A DNA stretch of 64,000 bases from Chiayiivirga flava (GTDB lineage Bacteria; Pseudomonadota; Gammaproteobacteria; Xanthomonadales; Xanthomonadaceae), in assembly GCF_014202825.1 (NCBI RefSeq), contig NZ_JACHHP010000002.1, forward strand, positions 620,001 to 684,000, in the 5' to 3' direction. The notes under the pieces were generated by a model, which did no database searches, was not told the origin of the DNA, and worked only from the letters and a program-made list of their open reading frames with translations. Positions 26,476 through 36,999 of this stretch are shown here, piece after piece; position 1 is the stretch's first letter, and each line of letters opens with the position of its first letter. The translations under genes were made by a program, and so were the position numbers.

Positions 26476-27801
26476 ATGATGCGGGCGCTCTACACCCTGA
26501 CGATGTACCTGCTGACGCCGGTGATCCTCTACCGGCTCGCGTTCCGCGGCCTGCGCGCGCGCGGCTATTTCTCGCGCTGGTTCGAGCGCTTCGGCTTCTT
26601 TCCCGATCCGAAGATGACCGGCTCGATCTGGGTGCACGCGGTGTCGGTGGGCGAGGTCAACGCGGCCGCGCCGCTGATCGACGCGCTGCGCGAGCGCTAC
26701 GCCGACCATCCCTTCGTCGTCACCACGGTCACGCCCACCGGCTCGGACCGCGTGCGCCAGCTCTGGGGCGACCTCGTGTTCCACGTCTACCTGCCGTACG
26801 ACCTGCCGGCCGCGATCCGCCGCTTTCTCACCCGGGTGCAGCCGCGCGTGGCGGTGATCATGGAAACCGAGATCTGGCCCAACCTGTTCCGCGAGTGCGA
26901 ACGCAGCGGCGTGCCGATCGTGGTGGCGAACGCGCGGCTCTCGCGCCAGTCGCTCGACGGCTACGGGCCGGTGCGCCCGCTGGCGCGTGCGGCGATCCGC
27001 AGCGCCACCTTCGTCGCCGCGCAGTCGCAGCAGGACGCCGAACGCTTCCTCGAGCTCGGCACGCGCCCCGAACGCCTGCACATCGTCGGCAACGTGAAAT
27101 ACGACATGCGCGTGCCGCTCGATCTCAAGCGCCAGGCCGCCGCGTGGCGCGAGCGCTGGGGCGCGGGCCGGCCCACGTGGATGGCCGCCAGTACGCACGA
27201 GGGCGAAGAGCAGGCCATCATCGAGGCGCATTCGCAGGTGCTGCGGCGGTTTCCCGACGCGCTGCTGCTCGTCGCCCCGCGCCATCCCGAGCGGTTCCGG
27301 CCGATGGCGCAGCTGTGCCGCAGCTACGGGTTCCGCACCGCGTGCCGCACCGAGGAGGGCATGGCCGATGCGCAGACCCAGTGCTTCGTCATCGACACGC
27401 TCGGCGAACTGGTGCCGTTCTGCGCCGCGGCCGACATCGCCTTCGTCGCCGGCAGCCTGGAAGCGATCGGCGGCCACAACGTGCTGGAGCCCGCGGCGCT
27501 CGGCGTGCCGGTGATCGTCGGCCCGCACACGTTCAATTTCGAGGAGGTGACCGACGCCCTGCTCGAACGCGGCGCCGCGCTGCGTGTGCCCGATGCCGAC
27601 GCGCTTGCCGCGGAAGTGCAGCGCCTGCTCGGCGATCCGGCGCAGCGCGAGGCGATGGGTGCGGCGGCGCTGGGCCTGGTCGAATGCCAGCGCGGCGCGG
27701 TGGCGCGGACGCTGCGCATCATCGAGCGCGTGGTGGCCGGCAAGCAGCCGATCACGCGCAACCCGGACGCGAGGCGAAGGTCGTCGGGACGCGGTCGATG
27801 A
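26476..27801 (+). CDS. waaA: 3-deoxy-D-manno-octulosonic acid (Kdo) transferase
   Basis: A 441-residue monotopic inner-membrane glycosyltransferase (GT30). It has an N-terminal anchor (about residues 1-20), then WVHAVSVGEVNAAAPLI with the catalytic base Glu, METEIWPNLFRECERSGVP, NARLS, STHEGEEQAIIEAH, and the C-terminal GGHNVLEPAALGVPVIVGPHTFNF donor-binding motif. It adds Kdo from CMP-Kdo to lipid A precursor. The start could be ATG 26476 or the adjacent ATG 26479. The nearby tolC and pcm genes on the opposite strand form the xanthomonad arrangement. The C-terminus (RRRSSGRGR) is low complexity. Confidence 0.95.
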   Translation: MMRALYTLTMYLLTPVILYRLAFRGLRARGYFSRWFERFGFFPDPKMTGSIWVHAVSVGEVNAAAPLIDALRERYADHPFVVTTVTPTGSDRVRQLWGDLVFHVYLPYDLPAAIRRFLTRVQPRVAVIMETEIWPNLFRECERSGVPIVVANARLSRQSLDGYGPVRPLARAAIRSATFVAAQSQQDAERFLELGTRPERLHIVGNVKYDMRVPLDLKRQAAAWRERWGAGRPTWMAASTHEGEEQAIIEAHSQVLRRFPDALLLVAPRHPERFRPMAQLCRSYGFRTACRTEEGMADAQTQCFVIDTLGELVPFCAAADIAFVAGSLEAIGGHNVLEPAALGVPVIVGPHTFNFEEVTDALLERGAALRVPDADALAAEVQRLLGDPAQREAMGAAALGLVECQRGAVARTLRIIERVVAGKQPITRNPDARRRSSGRGR

Positions 27802-27919
27802 CGGTGCGGCGGGCGGCCGGCGTGCCGCCCGCACGGAGATCGGGTCGCCGCAGCGCGCGGGACATGCCCGCGCGCGCGTCCGGACCGCCCGCGATGACGC
27901 GGCCCGGCGGGCGCGGGAC

Positions 27920-29428
27920 TCAGCCGCCCGGCGGCACCTGCGGAACCGGCTCGATCTCGACCGGCTCCACCGGCTCGACCTGCGACTCGCCGTCCGGCGT
28001 GATCGCACTGCCGTCCGCGGACGGCGGCAGGTCGAGCGCGGCTTCGGCATCGCGCACCAGGTTGCGGTTCACGTCCTGCACGTCGTTGATGGCGATCGTG
28101 CCGGCGGCCTGCTTCAGGCGCAGCGTGTTGACCAGGAAGTTGTGGCGCGAGGTCGAGTAGCCGCTCTGCGCGGAGAACAGGGTCTGCTGCGAGATCAGCA
28201 CGTCGACGATGGTGCGGGTGCCCACCTCGAAACCGGCTTCGGTGGCTTCGAGCGCGCTTTGCGCGGAGACCAGTGCCTGGCGGCGCGCCTCGATCTCGCT
28301 GATGCCGGCGAGCAGCGACCGGAACGCGTTGCGCGTCTGGCGCGTGACGGCGCGGCGCTGCTGTTCGAGCACGTCCTCGTTCGCATCGCGGGTGTAGATG
28401 GCCTGGCGCACGCGCGACTGGGTGAGGCCGCCGGTGAAGATCGGCACCACGAGCTGGATGCCGATGGTCTTGTCGGTGCCTTCGTTGTTGCTCGGCTCGG
28501 TGAAGCCGCCGCTGCGCGACTCGCCCCAGTTGAAGCCCTTGCCGTAGCTGGCCGAGCCGGTGAGATAGGGCAGGTGGCCGGCGCGTGCGGTGGAGATGTC
28601 GTGGCCGGCGGCCTGCACGGCGTATTCCTGCGCCAGCAGCGTGGGGTTTTCCGCAAGCGCGGTCTCGACCCAGCGCGCGATGTCGTCCGGCACCGGCTTG
28701 GACGGCGCGAAATCGTCGCTCAGGCCCTGCAGGTTGGTCATGGCCTGGCCGGTGATTTCGGTCAGCGCCTCGCGCGCGTCGTCGAGGAACACTTCCGCGG
28801 CGATGGCGTTGGCGCGCGAGCTGTCGTAGCGCGCGCGCGCCTCGTGCACGTCGGTGATGGCGGTGAGGCCCACCTCGAAGCGCTGGTCGGCCTGGTCGAG
28901 CTGGCGCTTCACCGCGCGCTCCTCGGCGCGTGCGAACGCGAGCGAGTCGATCGCGGTGAGCGTGTTGAAGTAGGCCTCGGCCACGCGGACCATCAGCGCG
29001 TCGTTGGCGGCATCGTAGGTCGCGTCGGCGCCGGCCGAGCGCGAGCGGCTGGCGCGCAGGTTGGTGTAGTTGCGGTGGTCGTAGATGCTCTGGGTGAGGT
29101 CGATGCCGTAGCTGCGCGAGCTGTTTTCGGACGAACCGGCCTGGGTCGAGATGATCGGCGGATCGATCGAGATGACGCGCGAGCCCTCGCTGTCGCTGCG
29201 GGTGCGGTTGTAGCCGGCGGAGGCGCTGATCTGCGGCAGCAGGTTGGACCGCGCCTGCGGCACGCCTTCCTGCGTGACGAGCCGGTTGGCGTCGGCCGCG
29301 GCCAGCTGCGGATCGCTCTGGCGCGCCAGATCGTAGGCCTGCATCAGGTCGGCCGCCGGGGCGGCGCCGGCGGCGCAGCTCAGCAGCAGGGCGGCGCACA
29401 GGGGGCGGAGGCGGGGCAGCGCGGTCAT
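27920..29428 (-). CDS. tolC: TolC-family outer-membrane efflux protein
   Basis: A 502-residue protein with a signal peptide (about 1-26, ending GAAPAA) and the two-fold OEP domain: DLMQAYDLARQSDPQLAAA opening, ARYDSSRANAIAAEVFLDDA, VVPIFTGG and GTRTIVDVLISQQTLF as TolC landmarks. It trimerises into the outer-membrane channel for type I secretion and RND/MacB pumps. It could serve the MacB-like system at 46.6-52 kb, which has no channel gene of its own (inference). The C-terminal tail is Pro/Glu/Val-rich (VEPVEPVEIEPVPQVPPGG), as is common in this group. It lies 52 bp downstream of pcm. AGGATTCCCG precedes ATG 29428. Confidence 0.94.
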   Translation of the reverse strand: MTALPRLRPLCAALLLSCAAGAAPAADLMQAYDLARQSDPQLAAADANRLVTQEGVPQARSNLLPQISASAGYNRTRSDSEGSRVISIDPPIISTQAGSSENSSRSYGIDLTQSIYDHRNYTNLRASRSRSAGADATYDAANDALMVRVAEAYFNTLTAIDSLAFARAEERAVKRQLDQADQRFEVGLTAITDVHEARARYDSSRANAIAAEVFLDDAREALTEITGQAMTNLQGLSDDFAPSKPVPDDIARWVETALAENPTLLAQEYAVQAAGHDISTARAGHLPYLTGSASYGKGFNWGESRSGGFTEPSNNEGTDKTIGIQLVVPIFTGGLTQSRVRQAIYTRDANEDVLEQQRRAVTRQTRNAFRSLLAGISEIEARRQALVSAQSALEATEAGFEVGTRTIVDVLISQQTLFSAQSGYSTSRHNFLVNTLRLKQAAGTIAINDVQDVNRNLVRDAEAALDLPPSADGSAITPDGESQVEPVEPVEIEPVPQVPPGG

Positions 29429-29480
29429 CGGGAATCCTCGGAAAGGCGTTGGTCGTAGCGTCGGGATAGAAGGGATGCGG

Positions 29481-30137
29481 TCAGAGCACGAAACGTTCCA
29501 CGGGTGCCGCACCGCGCAGATAGGGCAGATCGGTTTCGAACAGGCTTTCCGGCGCCATCGCCACGCCGCCGTTGTGGCGAAGCAGGACGGCTTCCAGCGC
29601 CGGTGCGTGACCGCGGACCGCGAACAGGCGCCCGCCGGGCTTGAGCCAGGCGAGGAACGCCGCCGGCACGGCCGTGACCGCGCCGGTGACGGCGACTGCG
29701 TCGAACTGCCGGCCGGGCGCGAATCCGAGGGCGTCGGCCACTTCCACGCGCACGTTGGCAAGACCCGTCGCGGCGAGGCGGTCGCGCGCGCGTTCGACGA
29801 AGTCGGCATGGATGTCGATGCTGTGCACGTCGCGCGCGAGCCGCGCCAGACACGCGGTCAGAAAGCCGCTGCCGGTGCCGATTTCCAGCACCTCGTCCTC
29901 GGGCGAGATGTCCAGCGCCTGCAGCAGCCGGCCTTCGACCACGGGCTTCATCATCGATTCGCCGTGCTCCAGCGGCAGCGCCATGTCCGTGAACGCGAGG
30001 CGGCGGTGGCGCGACGGCACGAAGTCCTCGCGCCGCAGCGTGGCCAGCGTGTCGAGCACGCGCGGATCGAGCACCTCCCACGGCCGCACCTGCTGCTCCA
30101 CCATCGCGTGGCGCGCGAGTTCGAAATCGATGGGCAT
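29481..30137 (-). CDS. pcm: protein-L-isoaspartate O-methyltransferase family protein
   Basis: A 218-residue SAM-dependent methyltransferase with MVEQQVRPWEVLDPRVL at the N-terminus, FVPSRHRRLAFTD, and the SAM loop VLEIGTGSGFLTACLARLA (about residues 83-101), typical of PIMT. The family repairs isoaspartyl damage by methylating it. The variant encoded beside tolC in xanthomonads has a diverged substrate segment (EHGESMMKPVVEGRLL in place of GQTISQPYIVA-like), so repair activity should be treated as likely, not proven. AAGGATTCCGCC precedes the start. It probably forms an operon with tolC. Confidence 0.85.
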   Translation of the reverse strand: MPIDFELARHAMVEQQVRPWEVLDPRVLDTLATLRREDFVPSRHRRLAFTDMALPLEHGESMMKPVVEGRLLQALDISPEDEVLEIGTGSGFLTACLARLARDVHSIDIHADFVERARDRLAATGLANVRVEVADALGFAPGRQFDAVAVTGAVTAVPAAFLAWLKPGGRLFAVRGHAPALEAVLLRHNGGVAMAPESLFETDLPYLRGAAPVERFVL

Positions 30138-30596
30138 GGCGGAATCCTTGGGGCGGTGCGCGGCGGGAAGGGAGCGAAATTCTAGTGCCGCACCGCATCA
30201 TGGGCAAAGAAAGCTTCGCCGTCGCGGCCCGCAGGCCGTAGTGCCGGAAGTCACCGGGACGTTCGACGCGGCGGCGTCAAGGCGGGACCGGCTGCCGGGC
30301 CGCGCTTCCGCTGGCCGCAGGCGCGGCTGCGACCTGCGTGCAGGGGACTGGCCATACGTAAGGAGCCGAGGAAAAAGGTCAGCGCCGGTCCGATCGGTGT
30401 CCAAAAGTGTGAAATACGTCACACTTTTCACTCGACCGCCTCCGCAGCTTTGAACTAGGCTTGGGGGGCCGGGGACATCGGGACGGCGCAAAGGTTCCGC
30501 TTGCGAACCTGCCCGGGACGCGGCGGCAAATGCACGATTTTTCGGAAACGGCGGGTGAGCAGGGGCGCTCCACTTCAAAGCATCTGGGAGACACGA
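30138..30596. other. divergent intergenic region holding a CRP/Clp-like site
   Basis: 459 bp between divergent pcm and the protease gene. It contains the palindrome at 30403-30428 and a possible -10 (TAGGCT, 30456-30461) without a good -35, which would fit activator-dependent transcription of the protease. No gene is seen. Confidence 0.45.
30403..30428. promoter_or_regulatory. near-consensus CRP/Clp binding site upstream of the protease
   Basis: AAAAGTGTGA and TCACACTTTT form a perfect 10-bp inverted repeat around a 6-bp centre, giving TGTGA-N6-TCACA, the CRP-family consensus. It ends 168 bp before the protease start. In xanthomonads the CRP homologue Clp activates extracellular enzyme genes; assignment to Clp is inference. 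Confidence 0.7.
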
Positions 30597-33500
30597 ATGC
30601 AGACGAAACAATCTCCGGCATCGCGTTGCCGGGCGTTGGCACTGGCGCTTGCCGCGCTGTGCGCCGCGCCGACGGGCGCCGCGCTGGCGCAACAGAAATT
30701 CGCCGACGGCAAGGGCGGCTGGGGCGTCACGACCAACCACCTCGGGATCCAGCAGGTCAACACGCCGGGCATCGACCGCGACTGGGTCGAACTGCAGGAC
30801 ATCAAGAAGATGGACGCGGGCCAGCCGGTCACGCGTTTCGCCATTGCGCACACCAACAAGATCGCGCCGGCGCAATACGGCACCTGGGACGAACCGAGCG
30901 CAGGCATCAAGCGCTGGCGCCTGGTGCTCGGCTCCAAGGACGCGCTCTCGATCAATCTCGGCTTCTCGCGCTTCCAGCTGCCAGAAGGCGCCGAACTGAC
31001 CCTGCTCAACGCCGCCGGCAAGGCCGAGTTCCGCAGCTTCACCGCCGCCGACAACGACAAGCATGGCCAGCTCTGGACCCCGCTGGTGAAGGGCGACCAG
31101 GTCACCGTGGTTCTGACCGTGCCGGCCAAGGCGGTCGACGACGTCAAGCTCGAAATCGGTTCGATCAACCACGGCTACCGCGGTCTGGGCGAGATCCCGT
31201 GGTTCGCCAAGTCCGGCGCATGCAACGTCGACGTGGTCTGTCCCGAAGGCGACGACTGGCGCGAGGAGATCCGCTCGGTGGCGGCGTTGACGCTCAATGG
31301 CACCGACCAGTGCAGCGGTGCGCTCGTCAACAACGTCAACGGCGACCTGACGCCGTATTTCCTCACCGCCGCGCACTGCAGCTTCGGCTCGGTGGCGGGC
31401 GCCGCCGGCATGGTGGCGTACTGGAACTTCGAGAACTCGACCTGCCGCGTTCCCGGCAGCGGCGCGTCGGGCGGTGCCGGCGACGGCACGCGTACGCAGT
31501 TCAACACCGGTGCGATCTTCCGCGCCAACCGCGCCGCGTCCGACTTCACCCTGGTGGAGTTCGACGATCCGGTCGATCCGTCGTACAACCCGTACTGGGC
31601 CGGCATCGATGCGCGCGACCAGGCCACCTCGTCGGCCGTCGCGATCCATCATCCGGGCGTCGACGAGAAGCGCATCAGCTTCGAAAACGATCCGACCACG
31701 ATCACGACCTACCTGCAGAACGCGGTGCCCGGCGACGGCACCCACCTGCGCGTGACCGACTGGGACCTGGGCACCACCGAAGGCGGCTCGTCGGGCTCGC
31801 CGCTGTTCAGCCCGGAAAAGCGCATCGTCGGCCAGCTGCACGGCGGCTTCGCCTCGTGCAGCAGCCAGACCTCGGACTGGTACGGCCGCGTCGCGGTCTC
31901 CTGGGCTGCCGGCGGCACCGCCGCCACCCAGCTGCGCGACTGGCTCGATCCGGACAACACCGGCACGCTCGTCATCGACGGCCGCAACGAGATCGAGGCG
32001 CCGTTCAACGTGGTGCTCGACCCGCCCGCGCTCGAGGTCTGCGCCGCCGACGGCAGCGCCGTGGTGGATGTCGATGTCACGCAGGAAGAACCCGGCTTCA
32101 CGGACACGGTGACGCTGAGCGTGGCCAACCTGCCGGCAGGCGCCTCGGGCAGCTATGACGATTCCACCGTCGAGCCGCCCGGCAGTGCCGTGCTGACCAT
32201 CAGCGGTCTTGCCGGCGTCGCCAGCGGCGCGTACACGGCCCAGGTGGAAGCCACCGACGGCGTCGACACGGTGAGCAAGAACCTGCCGCTGACCGTGGCC
32301 GCGGGCGTGCCCGCCGCAGCGACGCTGACCGCGCCCGCCGACGGTGCGACCGGCCTGTCGACGACGGCCACGCTGCAGTGGTCGGCGGTCGCGAGCGCCG
32401 TGTCCTACCAGGTGCAGGTCGACGACAACAGCGACTTCAGCAGTCCGGAATTCGACGAGACGGTCACCGACGCCACCTCGGTGCAGGTGCCCGGCCTGAG
32501 TGTCGAAACCGAGTACTTCTGGCGCGTGATCGCGTCCAACAGCTGCGGCGACGGCGTCGCTTCGGCAGTGTTCTCGTTCGAGACCGGCCTGCAGTACTGC
32601 CTGACCCCGAACCTCGCGATTCCGGACAACGTGCCGGCCGGCGTGACGAGCCAGATCGTCATCCCCGATTCGGGCACCATCACCGATCTGCAGTTCGGCA
32701 TGAACGTGGCCCACACCTGGATGGGCGACGTCCGCATTTCGCTCACCAAGGACACCACCACCGTCGTGCTGTTCGATCGCCCGGGCGTGCCCGCCAGCAC
32801 CAACGGCTGCAACGGCAACGACGCCGACATCGTCCTCGACGATGCCGCGACGCTTTCGGCGGAGAACAACTGCGCCAACGCCACCCCGGCGTACGTCGTC
32901 GGTGAGCACTACACGCCGAACAATCCGCTCGCCGGCTTCGACGGCATGGATCTGGCCGGCACCTGGACGGTCAACATCAGCGACAACGTCGGTATCGACA
33001 CCGGCAGCCTCGTGAGCTGGTGCCTGCTGCCGACCACGACCCCGGCCGTCAACGAAGCGCCGGAGTCCGAGCCGCTCGCCGACGCGACCGTGGAAGTGGG
33101 CGAGGCGCTGAGCTACGACGCGGGCGCCGCGTTCAGCGATCCGAACGGCGACGACCTGGCGTTCTCGGCCACCGGCTTGCCGGGCTGGGCCATCATCGAT
33201 CCGCTCACCGGCGAGATCACCGGCACGCCGGCGATCGGCGACATCGGCGATTCCGTGGTCACCGTGACCGCGACCGAGGACACGCCGGACGCCTTCAGCG
33301 CGGACGAGAGCTTCACGCTCTCGGTGGTGGCCGCGAACGAACCGCCGACGGCCGGTACGATCCCGCCGCAGGAGGCGGCCGTCGACGGCGCCTTCAGCTT
33401 CGACGTCAGCGGCTTCTTCGCCGACCCGAACGGCGACACGCTCTCCTATTCGGCGACGCTGCCGGCATGGGCGAGCATCGATCCGGTCACCGGCGTGATC

Positions 33501-33944
33501 AGCGGCACCCCGACCGCGGCGGACGTGGGCACGACCAGCGTCACGGTCACGGCCACCGAAGATCATCCGGACGGCGGCACGGCCGATGCCACGTTCGACC
33601 TGACGGTGGTCGAAGGCAACGTTGCGCCGGTGGCGGGCGTGATCGGCGATACCAGCATCGAGGTGGGCCAGACGCTCGCGCTCGACGCCGGTTCCGCGTT
33701 CAGCGATCCGAACGGCGACGACCTGGTGTTCTCGGCCACCGGCCTGCCGGCGTGGGCGAGCATCGATCCGGTCACCGGCGTGATCAGCGGCACCCCGGCG
33801 GCGGGCGACGAGGGCGATTCCGTCGTCACCGTCACCGCCACGGAAGACACGCCCGACGCACTGAGCGCCGATGCGACCTTCACGCTGACCGTCACCCCGC
33901 TGCCGGGCGACGTGATCTTCGTGGACGGCTTCGAGGGCGACTGA
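30597..33944 (+). CDS. secreted lysyl-endopeptidase-like serine protease with accessory C-terminal domains
   Basis: A 1115-residue preproprotein. A signal peptide (about 1-32) and propeptide run to Lys205, where the homologous Achromobacter/Lysobacter lysyl endopeptidase is autocleaved. The catalytic domain starts SGACNVDVVCPEGDDW. It has His260 (TAAHC), Asp316 (SDFTLVEF) and Ser399 (GSSGSP). Asp427 (TSDWYGRV) aligns with the Asp that selects lysine in the S1 pocket. Beyond about residue 470 come an Ig-like segment, a fibronectin-III-like domain, a proprotein-convertase P-type domain (about 668-810) and three similar putative-Ig repeats (about 822-1100). It ends GDVIFVDGFEGD, a C-terminal motif typical of this lineage's exported proteins. 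GGGAG precedes ATG 30597. Clp control is suggested by the upstream site. Confidence 0.92.
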   Translation: MQTKQSPASRCRALALALAALCAAPTGAALAQQKFADGKGGWGVTTNHLGIQQVNTPGIDRDWVELQDIKKMDAGQPVTRFAIAHTNKIAPAQYGTWDEPSAGIKRWRLVLGSKDALSINLGFSRFQLPEGAELTLLNAAGKAEFRSFTAADNDKHGQLWTPLVKGDQVTVVLTVPAKAVDDVKLEIGSINHGYRGLGEIPWFAKSGACNVDVVCPEGDDWREEIRSVAALTLNGTDQCSGALVNNVNGDLTPYFLTAAHCSFGSVAGAAGMVAYWNFENSTCRVPGSGASGGAGDGTRTQFNTGAIFRANRAASDFTLVEFDDPVDPSYNPYWAGIDARDQATSSAVAIHHPGVDEKRISFENDPTTITTYLQNAVPGDGTHLRVTDWDLGTTEGGSSGSPLFSPEKRIVGQLHGGFASCSSQTSDWYGRVAVSWAAGGTAATQLRDWLDPDNTGTLVIDGRNEIEAPFNVVLDPPALEVCAADGSAVVDVDVTQEEPGFTDTVTLSVANLPAGASGSYDDSTVEPPGSAVLTISGLAGVASGAYTAQVEATDGVDTVSKNLPLTVAAGVPAAATLTAPADGATGLSTTATLQWSAVASAVSYQVQVDDNSDFSSPEFDETVTDATSVQVPGLSVETEYFWRVIASNSCGDGVASAVFSFETGLQYCLTPNLAIPDNVPAGVTSQIVIPDSGTITDLQFGMNVAHTWMGDVRISLTKDTTTVVLFDRPGVPASTNGCNGNDADIVLDDAATLSAENNCANATPAYVVGEHYTPNNPLAGFDGMDLAGTWTVNISDNVGIDTGSLVSWCLLPTTTPAVNEAPESEPLADATVEVGEALSYDAGAAFSDPNGDDLAFSATGLPGWAIIDPLTGEITGTPAIGDIGDSVVTVTATEDTPDAFSADESFTLSVVAANEPPTAGTIPPQEAAVDGAFSFDVSGFFADPNGDTLSYSATLPAWASIDPVTGVISGTPTAADVGTTSVTVTATEDHPDGGTADATFDLTVVEGNVAPVAGVIGDTSIEVGQTLALDAGSAFSDPNGDDLVFSATGLPAWASIDPVTGVISGTPAAGDEGDSVVTVTATEDTPDALSADATFTLTVTPLPGDVIFVDGFEGD
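33118..33890 (+). repeat. near-identical coding repeats in the protease C-terminus
   Basis: The DNA from about 33118 to 33330 is closely repeated from about 33691 to 33890 (both begin with the coding for FSDPNGDDL). A more diverged copy lies between them. High nucleotide similarity across more than 150 bp indicates recent duplication or gene conversion of the Ig-like units. Confidence 0.7.
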
Positions 33945-33987
33945 GGTCGACCGCGCCCGGGTCGTTCGCGACCCGGGGCCTGCACAC

Positions 33988-34017
33988 GACGCCGCCGGAA
34001 GCGATTCCGGCGGCGTC
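33988..34017. terminator. hairpin terminator between convergent protease and hypothetical genes
   Basis: A perfect 13-bp stem (GACGCCGCCGGAA / TTCCGGCGGCGTC) with the tetraloop GCGA is followed by TTGCGTTT on the plus strand. It lies 43 bp past the protease stop and just beyond the stop of the convergent gene. Confidence 0.65.
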
Positions 34018-34024
34018 TTGCGTT

Positions 34025-35125
34025 TCAGCGGGTGCGGATCGGGACGGGCCCGCCGTCCGGCGCCCAGCGACCCGGTGGCGTCCAGGCGTCGGGCGCCTGC
34101 AACGGCAGCCCGTTCTCGATCAGCAGCGAACGCAGCGCCGACAGCTCGGTGGCGCCCGGTGCGTTCCAGCGCGCGAGGTGGTCGGCCACCCGCTCGCCGT
34201 CCGTCGCGAGGGCGGATTCCAGTTCGCCGGAGGCCGCGGCCAGCCAGAGCAGGTCGCGTCGCGCGGCGACGGCCGCGCTGCGTTCGTCCGCGGTCCGCGC
34301 AAGCTCCAGCGCCAGGCCGGTGCCGAGCATGGCGCCGAGCATCGAATCGGAGGCGTCGACCAGGGTGCGGGCGATGGTCCGGCAGGTGTCGCCGCGCGCC
34401 GGCACGCGCGCGATCGCGTCCTGCCTGCACTGCTGCATCAGCGGCGAGATCGGCGGGAGCGCGTCGCCCAGCGCGATGCCGACGGCGGCGAACGCACTGG
34501 CCGCGGCGGGCGTGGCCGTCGCCGCCGGGTCGTGCGCCATTGCGGCGAGCCACGCCGCGTCGGGTTCGACGCGCGCAAACGCGGCGACCAGGCGAAGCAC
34601 GCGTTCGACGGCATGCACGTCGAAGCGCGTGGCCGCGGCCGCACGCGCGAGCGCCGCGTCGACGGATTCGGCCTGCTGCGCAAGCGCCGGCAGATCGACC
34701 AGCCACACGAAAACATTGTCGGGCTCGATCGCGCGCAGGCGCGCCAGTGCCAAGTCGCGTTTGCAGACGGCCGACGTGGCGGCGGGACAATCGAGCACGG
34801 CACTCCACCACACCAGCGGATCGTCGCCGGCGTCCTGCAGCGCGTCGGCGACCAGCGCGTCGCGGAGCGCCGCGCCGTCGTCGGACGCCAGCGCCTGCCG
34901 CGCGCGTGCCGCCACGCCGGGATCGCCGAGCAGCGCGGCCGCCACCATCCGCTCGAAGGCGTCGGCCGAGCCGGCGAGCGTGCTCGCCACCTCGGCAAGA
35001 TAGGCGGTGTGCAGCGCATCTTCGTCGCCTTGTCCCAGGTCCGCTGGGCGCTCCAGCGCGCGCACGCCGGTCGGCAGCGCCAGTGCCAGCGCAAGGGTCA
35101 GGGCGGTGCGACGCATCTGCGGCAT
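34025..35125 (-). CDS. exported alpha-helical protein of unknown function
   Basis: A 366-residue protein with a signal peptide (MPQMRRTALTLALALALPTG, cleavage near VRALE). The mature part is almost entirely Ala-rich helices without cysteine-rich or catalytic motifs, suggesting a repeat-like helical solenoid. Two Cys (CPAATSAVC, about residue 120) could form a disulfide, and CRQDAIARVPARGDTC offers another. ATG 35125 is preferred over 35149 because GGGAGCATCCC precedes it and the signal peptide then begins properly. It lies 60 bp downstream of the ggt gene on the same strand, so they may be co-transcribed. I do not recognise a family. Confidence 0.65.
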   Translation of the reverse strand: MPQMRRTALTLALALALPTGVRALERPADLGQGDEDALHTAYLAEVASTLAGSADAFERMVAAALLGDPGVAARARQALASDDGAALRDALVADALQDAGDDPLVWWSAVLDCPAATSAVCKRDLALARLRAIEPDNVFVWLVDLPALAQQAESVDAALARAAAATRFDVHAVERVLRLVAAFARVEPDAAWLAAMAHDPAATATPAAASAFAAVGIALGDALPPISPLMQQCRQDAIARVPARGDTCRTIARTLVDASDSMLGAMLGTGLALELARTADERSAAVAARRDLLWLAAASGELESALATDGERVADHLARWNAPGATELSALRSLLIENGLPLQAPDAWTPPGRWAPDGGPVPIRTR

Positions 35126-35185
35126 GGGATGCTCCCGGCGAACGGACACGGCCCCGACGTCAAACGCCGTGCCGACGTGACCGCG

Positions 35186-36886
<1,701 letters not shown>

Positions 36887-36999
36887 CGAACGATTCCCGT
36901 CGGCGATGGACGCCCGATGATAGCCGGCATTGCCCCGTGGCCTGCATCCGCGACCGGTCCCGGCGCGTAATGTTCGAAACGCCGGTCGCGGAGCCTCTC

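Noticed and set aside
27809-27832. Hairpin after waaA (GCGGGCGGC / GCCGCCCGC).
   Set aside because: It has no T-run and is a common occurrence in such GC-rich DNA; not called as a terminator.
30198-34811. A 1537-codon minus-strand frame across the protease.
   Set aside because: It crosses a real intergenic region and the terminator at 33988 and has no recognisable domain.
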